The notes beneath the pieces were generated by a model. That model was given only the letters and a program-made list of their open reading frames with translations. It had not been told where the DNA came from and ran no database searches. The position numbers and the translations under genes are program-made. A stretch of 37,148 nt of DNA from Rubrivivax sp. (GTDB taxonomy: Bacteria > Pseudomonadota > Gammaproteobacteria > Burkholderiales > Burkholderiaceae_C). Below are positions 31,538 through 37,148 of this stretch, in pieces (within the stretch, counting starts at the first letter, position 1; each line of letters begins with the position of its first letter). The stretch lies in assembly GCA_026785885.1 (NCBI GenBank), contig JAJAZC010000002.1:1-37148 (forward strand). The letters run 5' to 3'.

Positions 31538-31910
31538 GCAATGCACCTGCCGCACAGCCCGGTCGGCGGGCCGTGCAGCAGCGTCTGATCAGAGGGGATG
31601 CTGGATTGTCGCCGCCGGGCCCCGCCGGGCCCCGCCGCATCGGCCGTCGGCCCCTGTACGCCGCGGCCCTGGCGGGGCTCGGCATCGTGGGCCTGCCTTC
31701 CCACGTCATCGAGATGCCTTGCTCGAACATGCGCCGGAGCGTGTGCTGCCGGGCTGGCGGATCACAGCCCCAAGGGCAACTGCTACCGAAAAGTTATAAT
31801 AAAACCGTAGAGTTTTAGATGTGAACTATCGAGTAATATTGTCCTTCGGATGCCGTTATTGAGCGGTGTTTCGAAGCGACTTTTTCCTTCTAAATTTTCA
31901 GGAGATACCG
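31538..31910. other. 373-bp intergenic region between ABC exporter and fasciclin genes
   Basis: The half nearest the ABC gene is very GC-rich, with short repeats of the ccgccgggcccc type near 31610-31635. From about 31785 it turns AT-rich and contains promoter-like sequence for the fasciclin gene. No coding sequence is supported. Confidence 0.5.
31795..31817 (+). promoter_or_regulatory. -10 element and overlapping inverted repeat upstream of the fasciclin gene
   Basis: A perfect TATAAT at 31795-31800 is followed by TAAAAC (31800-31805) and its inverse GTTTTA (31812-31817) around CGTAGA. No good -35 hexamer is seen 16-18 bp upstream, so an activator or an alternative sigma factor may be needed. 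The inverted repeat could be an operator at the transcription start. The leader to the ATG would be about 105 nt. Confidence 0.5.
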
Positions 31911-32840
31911 ATGACACGCTGGATTCGAGTGGTACTGGCTGCAGCCATTTTGAGCACGTTGGCCGCTTGCGGCGGTGACGACGACCACCCGCCTCAAAAC
32001 GTGGTGCAGGTCGCATCCGCAGACGCCCGCTTCACGATCCTCAGCGAAGCTGTCGTGGCCGCCGATCTGGGCCCGACGCTGAGCAACGGCGGCCCGTACA
32101 CGGTGTTCGCGCCGACCAACGATGCCTTTGCCGCCCTGCTGACCGAACTCGGCGTTACCAAGGCGCAGCTGCTGGCCAACAAGCCGCTGCTGACGCAGGT
32201 CCTGACCTATCACGTGCTGAACACCCGCGTGCCGCTAGCCAGCGTGCCGTTGGGCCGGGCCATCATGCCGCTGCAGGGCGGCTTCTTTAAGGTTGACCTC
32301 ACGGGCACGCAACTCGTCATCACCGATGGGCGCAACCGCAAGGCCAACATAGTCGCCACCAACATCGACGGTGGCAACGGCGTCATCCATGCCATCGACA
32401 AGGTGCTGTTGCCGGCCGACAAGACCATCGTGCAGACCGCGCAGGCCCTGCCGCAGTTCAGCATCCTCGTGGAAGCGGTGGTGGCGGCCGAGCTGGCCGG
32501 CGCGCTGTCCGCGACTGGCCCGTTGACGGTCTTCGCGCCGACCAACGATGCCTTTGCCGCGCTGCTGGTCGAGTTGGGTGTGACCAAGGCGCAGTTGCTA
32601 TCCAACAGGCCGCTGCTGACGCAGGTGTTGACTTACCACGTGCTAGGCTCGCGCCTGCTCAAGGCCGACGTACCGGTGGGTGCACCGATCACCACGCTGC
32701 AGGGCCAGACCTTCGGCGTGGATGCAGGGCTGGTCATTACCGACCGCCGCAACCGCCGCGCCAACATCACCGGCACCGACGTGCTGGCCAGCAACGGCGT
32801 GATTCACATCATCGACAAGGTGATCCTGCCGGCGCCTTGA
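31911..32840 (+). CDS. Fasciclin (FAS1) lipoprotein with two domains
   Basis: 309 residues. A lipoprotein signal (MTRWIRVVLAAAILSTLAAC) has the lipobox L-A-A-C, so Cys20 would be lipidated. Two FAS1 domains follow (about 32-165 and 173-309), each with GPxTVFAPTNDAFAALL, LLTQVLTYHVL and a final GVIHxIDKVLLP. FAS1 domains mediate adhesion or matrix contacts. The two domains are unusually alike, also in DNA. The ATG at 31911 is preceded by CAGGAGA. A single-domain FAS1 gene follows 56 bp downstream, probably on the same transcript. Confidence 0.9.
   Translation: MTRWIRVVLAAAILSTLAACGGDDDHPPQNVVQVASADARFTILSEAVVAADLGPTLSNGGPYTVFAPTNDAFAALLTELGVTKAQLLANKPLLTQVLTYHVLNTRVPLASVPLGRAIMPLQGGFFKVDLTGTQLVITDGRNRKANIVATNIDGGNGVIHAIDKVLLPADKTIVQTAQALPQFSILVEAVVAAELAGALSATGPLTVFAPTNDAFAALLVELGVTKAQLLSNRPLLTQVLTYHVLGSRLLKADVPVGAPITTLQGQTFGVDAGLVITDRRNRRANITGTDVLASNGVIHIIDKVILPAP
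32106..32645 (+). repeat. Internal duplication within the two-domain fasciclin gene
   Basis: The segment beginning at 32106 recurs at 32532, an offset of 426 bp (142 codons). The first 29 nt are identical and similarity stays high to about 32219 and 32645. This is the DNA trace of a FAS1 domain duplication recent enough for synonymous positions still to agree. Confidence 0.8.
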
Positions 32841-32896
32841 GCGGCACTGGCTGACGCCCCTCTTTCCCTCGTTTTACCAACCCCGAAAGACCAATC

Positions 32897-33349
32897 ATGA
32901 AAAAACTGATCATCGCTTCCTTCCTCGGCGCCGCCTCGCTGGCTGCGCAAGCCGCCGACATCGTCGACACCGCCGTTGCCGCCGGCAACTTCAAGACCCT
33001 GGCCACCGCGCTGCAGGCCGCCGGTCTGGTGGAGACGCTCAAAGGCAAAGGCCCGTTCACGGTGTTCGCACCCACCGACGAAGCCTTCGCCAAGATCCCG
33101 AAAGCCGATCTGGACGCGTTGCTGAAAGACAAGGCCAAGCTGACCGCTGTGCTGACTTATCACGTGGTGCCTGGCAAGGTCATGGCCAAGAACGTCAAGG
33201 CCGGCAAGGTCAAAACGGTCCAGGGCAGTGAGCTGACGGTTAGCACGACCGGCGGCGTGATGGTGGACAACGCCAAGGTCATCAAGACCGACATCGTTGC
33301 TGACAACGGCGTTATCCACGTCATCGACAGCGTCGTTCTGCCGAAGTAA
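32897..33349 (+). CDS. Secreted single-domain fasciclin (FAS1) protein
   Basis: 150 residues: the Sec signal peptide [20 protein letters not shown] with likely cleavage after AQA, then one FAS1 domain with [40 protein letters not shown] and the C-terminal [14 protein letters not shown]. It is a small periplasmic or secreted protein of the kind widespread in proteobacteria; some relatives affect adhesion or biofilm. It lacks the lipobox of its neighbour and is clearly more diverged from that protein's domains than they are from each other. It ends 29 bp from the convergent amgK stop. Confidence 0.92.
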   Translation: MKKLIIASFLGAASLAAQAADIVDTAVAAGNFKTLATALQAAGLVETLKGKGPFTVFAPTDEAFAKIPKADLDALLKDKAKLTAVLTYHVVPGKVMAKNVKAGKVKTVQGSELTVSTTGGVMVDNAKVIKTDIVADNGVIHVIDSVVLPK

Positions 33350-33378
33350 TCGCGGCCCGTGGCCAGGCCGGCGGCGGG

Positions 33379-34476
33379 CTAGAAGGTGTAGCCCGCTGCC
33401 ACCGTCTGACCCGACATCGGCTCCAGCAGCCGCAGCAGCGGCTTCAACGGCCGGTAGCGCCCGGCCACTCGGGTGGCGTAGGCAAAAAAGCGCGGCAGGT
33501 CCCGGGCGTACCGGGGCTTGCCGTCGCGGTGTTTGAGGCGACAGAAAATGCCCATCACCTTGAGGTGCCGCTGCAAGCCCATCCATTCCAGCGCGCGCCA
33601 GAACTCGCCGAAATCGGCATAGGCCTGAATTGCCGGCAGGCCTGCAGCTTGTGCCTGCTGCCACCAGCGCACCGCCCAATCGAGTTGCTGCTCTTCGGGC
33701 CATGAGATGAAAGCGTCGCGCAGCAACGAGGCCAGGTCGTAGGTCACCGGGCCGCACATGGCGTCCTGAAAATCCAGCACCCCGGGGTTCGGCTCGCCGA
33801 CCATCAGGTTGCGCGGCATCCAGTCGGCGTGCACCGCGACCTGCGGTTGCGCCAATGCACTGTCGATCAGCAGCCGGCAGGTGGTTTGCCAAGCCTGCTG
33901 CTCTGCCTCATCCCAAACGATGCCGAACTCACGCTTCACGCACCACTGCGCAAAGAGCGCCAGCTCGGCCGCCAGCAGGGTCTCGTCGCAAGGCGGCAGC
34001 GCCTGCGGGGGCATGCGCTGCTGCCATTGCAGCAAGGCGTCCAGCGCATCCCGCATCAGGCGGTCGGCCTCCACGGGGGAGGCGGTGTTCAGGGCTTCGA
34101 GGTAAGACTGTTGGCCGAGGTCGGTGAGCAGCAGAAAGCCGCGTTCGACGTCGGCTGCCAGCACACGCGGCGCATGCAGGCCTGCATCCAACATCAGACC
34201 GGCCACGCGCACAAAAGGACGCACGTCTTCCAGCGCCGGCGGCGCGTCCATCACGATCCAGGTGCGGCTGCCACCCTGCACGCGCAGATACCGGCGGAAG
34301 CTCGCGTCTGCCGATGCCAACGCCAGCGTCTGCGGCTGTAAACCATACGCTGGCGCCAGCGCCGCCAGCCAGTGGTCGAAAGCCGCCTGTCGTGTTGCAT
34401 CGGGCCAGGTCACTGCCGGGACGGTGTTCGGGTTTGCCGTGCGTGCAGCAGCGGTAGGGTCGTCAAAAGTGCTCAT
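33379..34476 (-). CDS. amgK: Cell-wall amino-sugar kinase AmgK (aminoglycoside phosphotransferase fold)
   Basis: The 365-residue APH-fold kinase has SADASFRRYLRVQGG, TWIVMDAPPALEDVRPFV, LLTDLGQQSYL, the catalytic VHADWMPRNLMVG and the metal-binding GVLDFQDAMCGPVTYDLASLLRD. Divergence from lptD-surA matches the AmgK of Pseudomonas and Burkholderiales, which phosphorylates MurNAc/GlcNAc at the anomeric carbon in peptidoglycan recycling before MurU adds UMP. The usual next gene, murU, is absent here; a fasciclin gene ends 29 bp away instead. Its ATG at 34476 is 25 bp from the lptD start. Confidence 0.85.
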   Translation of the reverse strand: MSTFDDPTAAARTANPNTVPAVTWPDATRQAAFDHWLAALAPAYGLQPQTLALASADASFRRYLRVQGGSRTWIVMDAPPALEDVRPFVRVAGLMLDAGLHAPRVLAADVERGFLLLTDLGQQSYLEALNTASPVEADRLMRDALDALLQWQQRMPPQALPPCDETLLAAELALFAQWCVKREFGIVWDEAEQQAWQTTCRLLIDSALAQPQVAVHADWMPRNLMVGEPNPGVLDFQDAMCGPVTYDLASLLRDAFISWPEEQQLDWAVRWWQQAQAAGLPAIQAYADFGEFWRALEWMGLQRHLKVMGIFCRLKHRDGKPRYARDLPRFFAYATRVAGRYRPLKPLLRLLEPMSGQTVAAGYTF

Positions 34477-34501
34477 GGATAATCCATTCTAAGAACCCGC
34501 C

Positions 34502-36988
34502 GTGGCGGCAACGCCCGCACAGACCCCGCTTCCCAGCATGCGCATCACCTGGCTGGCTTTGGCCGCCGCAACCGGTTGCGGCAGCGGCGCCGCCAACAGC
34601 CAGATGGCGGTGCCCCCGTTGGCGGCTTCTGCAGCAGCGGCGGCCTCGGCGCCGTTGACCACCCTGCAGCCCAGCCTGCGCCTGCAACCGCTGCCGCGTG
34701 CCGAAGCGGCGCGCCAGCTGCCCATCGTGCTGCAGGCGCAAAGCATCCGCAGCCAGCCCGATCTGCAGACGGTAGCCGAAGGCAATGTCGAGTTCCGCCG
34801 CGGCGGCGTGGTCATCCGCGCTGACCGCTTGGCCTACGACACCCCGCGCGACCGCGCCACGGCCAGCGGCCAGGTGCACGTCAGCCAGGGTGGCGCCGAA
34901 TACCGCGGCTCGCAACTGGAAATTGCTGTGCAGCGCTTCGAAGGCTTTTTCCTGGAGCCGCAGTTCGAGTTTCCGGCGCTCGGTGCCGGCGGCCGCGCCG
35001 AGCGCATCGACTTCCTGGGCAACGCACGCTCGCGTGCCACCAACGCCAGTTACACCAGCTGTCCGCGCGACGACAGCAGCGGCGCAGAGCCGGCCTGGGT
35101 GCTGCGCACCGACAGCGTCCGCATCGACCTGGACGCCAACGAAGGCGTTGCCGAAGGCGCAGTGCTGCGTTTTCTGGGCATGCCGATCGTGGCGCTGCCC
35201 ACGCTGAGCTTTCCGCTGGGCGATACACGCAAGTCCGGCTGGCTGCCACTGTCAGTCAACATCGACAACCGCAGCGGGTTGACGCTATCGGTGCCCTGGT
35301 ACTGGAACATCGCACCCAACCGCGACGCCACGCTGGCGCCGCGGTTGATCACGCGCCGTGGCGTTGCTCTGGACAGTGAGCTGCGCTACCTGGAAGCGCG
35401 CGACGAAGGCAGCCTGCGCCTGGACTGGCTGCCGTACGACCAGGCCGTCGGGCGCTCGCGTCAATCGCTGCAGTGGCAGCACGGGGGCCACCTGGGCACG
35501 CCGGAGAGCGGGCTGCGCTACAGCGCCAGCATCGCGCGGGTTTCCGACGACGACTGGTGGAAGGACTTCCCCGACGCATCGCGGGGCTTCACGCCGCGGC
35601 TGCTGCCGCTGCGGCTGGCGCTCGAGCAGCCGTTTGCACTGCCGCAAGGCGAGGGCTTGGCCTATGCCCGTGCGCTGAAGTGGCAGGTGCAGCAAAACAG
35701 CGAGTCCTTTGTCAATGCACCTTACGAGCGCAGTCCGCAAGTCGGCGTGCGGCTGGGCGGGCGTGCACCCGGCGGCCTGGAGCTCACGGCGGAGACCGAG
35801 TTCAATCGCTTGACGCTGCCACACAACCAGGCTGCCAGCACGCAGCGCAGCACTGGCGAGCGCTGGCATTTGCTGGGTTCGGTGAGCCGGCCGCTGCGCG
35901 GCCTGGGCTGGTGGGTGGTGCCGCGCCTGTCGGTCAACACCGCGTCGTACTCGGGCACGACGCTGGCGTCATCGGCGTCAACGACACCCGCAGTGCCGTT
36001 GGCGTCGCGCGGAGCCGTGCCGCGCGCCTCCCGCACGATTCCGACCCTCAGCGTCGACGCCGGCTTCGAGCTGGAACGCAGCACGCAGGCTTTCAGCCGT
36101 GAGTTGCACCAAACGCTGGAGCCGCGCCTGCTGTATGTCAACACGCCTTACCGCGCGCAGAGCCAACTGCCCAACTACGACGCGGCAGCCAAGGACTTCA
36201 ACTTTGTTTCGCTGTACAGCGACAACACGTTTTCCGGCATCGACCGGGTGTCCGATTCGCACCAGATCACCGCCGGCTTCACGACGCGGCTGGTCGATGT
36301 GCAGACCGGCGCAGAAGCGCTGCGCCTGGGCCTGGTGCAGCGCTACCTGCTGCGCACCCAGCGCATCACGGCGCAGGCCGACGGCACGCCGGACGGCGTG
36401 CCACTGGAGCGGCGCTTTTCCGACGCCTTGCTGATCGGCTCGACCAGCGTGCTACCGGGCTGGACTTTCGACGGCGCGGTGCAGTACAGCCCGGAGATCG
36501 ACCGCTCGGTGCGCTCGATCATCGGTGTGCGCTACTCGCCCGGGCCCTACCGCACGCTCGGCACCACCTACCGGTTGGCGCGCGGTCTGTCGGAGCAGCT
36601 GGAAGTCGGCTGGCAGTGGCCCGTTTGGGCCACCGCGCCAGGCGCCGGCAGGTCCAGCGCCGGCAGCGGTTGCAGCGGCGCGTGGTATTCGGTGGGCCGC
36701 TTCAACTACAGCCTGAAAGACCGGCGTTTGACCGATTCGATCCTGGGCCTGGAGTACGACGCTGGCTGCTGGATCGGGCGCGTCGTGGCCGAGCAGCTGT
36801 CCACCGGGCGCAGCCAGGCGACTACGCGGCTTTTGGTGCAACTGGAACTCGTCGGCCTGTCGCGGATCGGATCGAATCCGCTGAAAGTCTTGAAGGACAA
36901 TATCCCCGGTTACCGCCTGCTGCGCGACGAGCGCGGCAGCAGCCCCATGCCGACCGACGATCGGCCCACCGGTACCCCCGCTCCATGA
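34502..36988 (+). CDS. lptD: LPS-assembly outer membrane protein LptD
   Basis: The outer-membrane beta barrel inserts LPS into the outer leaflet with LptE. 828 residues from a GTG at 34502; ATG 34538 (MRITWLALAAATG) is an alternative start that begins nearer the hydrophobic signal region. The N-terminal jellyroll (about 75-190) has LQTVAEGNVEFRRGGVVIRADRLAY. The barrel includes WLPLSVNIDNRSGLTLSVPWYWNIAPNRDATL split by turns, and the C-terminal RLTDSILGLEYDAGCWIGR. Cysteines in TSCPRDD, SGCSG and AGCW could form the stabilising inter-domain disulfides. The TGA overlaps the surA ATG. Confidence 0.95.
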   Translation: MAATPAQTPLPSMRITWLALAAATGCGSGAANSQMAVPPLAASAAAAASAPLTTLQPSLRLQPLPRAEAARQLPIVLQAQSIRSQPDLQTVAEGNVEFRRGGVVIRADRLAYDTPRDRATASGQVHVSQGGAEYRGSQLEIAVQRFEGFFLEPQFEFPALGAGGRAERIDFLGNARSRATNASYTSCPRDDSSGAEPAWVLRTDSVRIDLDANEGVAEGAVLRFLGMPIVALPTLSFPLGDTRKSGWLPLSVNIDNRSGLTLSVPWYWNIAPNRDATLAPRLITRRGVALDSELRYLEARDEGSLRLDWLPYDQAVGRSRQSLQWQHGGHLGTPESGLRYSASIARVSDDDWWKDFPDASRGFTPRLLPLRLALEQPFALPQGEGLAYARALKWQVQQNSESFVNAPYERSPQVGVRLGGRAPGGLELTAETEFNRLTLPHNQAASTQRSTGERWHLLGSVSRPLRGLGWWVVPRLSVNTASYSGTTLASSASTTPAVPLASRGAVPRASRTIPTLSVDAGFELERSTQAFSRELHQTLEPRLLYVNTPYRAQSQLPNYDAAAKDFNFVSLYSDNTFSGIDRVSDSHQITAGFTTRLVDVQTGAEALRLGLVQRYLLRTQRITAQADGTPDGVPLERRFSDALLIGSTSVLPGWTFDGAVQYSPEIDRSVRSIIGVRYSPGPYRTLGTTYRLARGLSEQLEVGWQWPVWATAPGAGRSSAGSGCSGAWYSVGRFNYSLKDRRLTDSILGLEYDAGCWIGRVVAEQLSTGRSQATTRLLVQLELVGLSRIGSNPLKVLKDNIPGYRLLRDERGSSPMPTDDRPTGTPAP

Positions 36989-37148
36989 CCCTTACTGCCC
37001 GCACCGCTTTTCGCAACGTCAGCAACGTCAGCACGGCCAGCACAGTCGGTGCAGTCCGTTTGGGCACCACTGTTCCCGCGGCTTTGCTGGCAGCGGCATT
37101 GCTGTGCACACCAATGCCGGCGCTGGCCCAAAACGCGGTGCCCACGGC
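36985..37148 (+). CDS. surA: Periplasmic chaperone/peptidyl-prolyl isomerase SurA, N-terminal part
   Basis: The ATG at 36985 overlaps the lptD stop (ATGA). The visible 54 codons have an Arg-containing start, an Asn/Ser/Thr-rich stretch with a short repeat (NVSNVSTAS), a hydrophobic PAALLAAALLCTP and a signal-peptidase site after PALA, then QNAVPT. The gene runs off the window. It is identified by the conserved lptD-surA order and the signal peptide; no SurA domain is visible yet. Confidence 0.75.
   Translation, partial: MTLTARTAFRNVSNVSTASTVGAVRLGTTVPAALLAAALLCTPMPALAQNAVPT

Noticed and set aside
28544-31588. A plus-strand open frame of over 1000 codons
   Set aside because: It is antisense to the ABC exporter and overlaps the M20 gene in another frame. 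It contains no domain motif and its composition (His, Gln, Arg, Ala) is that of a GC-rich shadow frame.

Overview
The window is GC-rich, densely packed bacterial chromosome. Gene content and order point to a betaproteobacterium of the order Burkholderiales, probably near the Rubrivivax/Leptothrix/Ideonella group; this placement is inferred from synteny and codon style, not from a search. Supporting blocks are recA-recX-sucC-sucD followed by a type IV pilin, mreBCD-mrdA-rodA divergent from gatCAB, and amgK divergent from lptD-surA.

Left edge (1-2509): a mosaic of three insertion-sequence families. A transposase fragment resembling the IS5 family runs off the left end. It abuts a nearly complete IS21-family element (127-2150, istA frameshifted, istB intact), which abuts the 3' end of an IS481-type transposase gene. 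No target duplication flanks the IS21 element.

2728-8440 (minus strand): a multi-pass O-antigen-ligase-like protein lies directly downstream of the pilin gene pilA, which has a sigma54-type promoter and its own terminator. Upstream come an MBL-fold phosphodiesterase, a two-FHA-domain protein, a PP2C phosphatase and a single-domain Ser/Thr kinase. The last three form a phospho-signalling set that starts 29 bp after sucD. The kinase carries a Gly-Thr hexanucleotide repeat tract and lacks the conserved helix-C glutamate.

8470-14937: sucD, sucC, recX and recA (with a LexA-type box) on the minus strand, then a divergent OmpR/TctE-like two-component pair. Three 12-bp direct repeats precede the response regulator.

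14983-21070 (minus strand): the elongasome operon mreB-mreC-mreD-mrdA-rodA. It is interrupted by a large palindromic element between mreB and mreC and by a 29-bp tandem repeat over the mreD start. 21598-24873 (plus strand): gatC-gatA-gatB.

25023-34476: a DUF4124-like protein overlapping pyrE; exonuclease III divergent from pyrE; an alpha/beta hydrolase and an M20 peptidase; a convergent ABC exporter; two fasciclin-domain proteins behind an AT-rich promoter region; and amgK. 34502-37148: lptD and the first codons of surA, for outer-membrane biogenesis.

Most genes are housekeeping: TCA cycle, recombination, cell-wall elongation, amidated tRNA synthesis, pyrimidine synthesis and envelope assembly. 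The accessory or unusual content is the IS mosaic, the pilin/ligase pair, the kinase-phosphatase-FHA set beside sucCD, the fasciclin genes and the structured intergenic repeats. No tRNA, rRNA or CRISPR array was seen.
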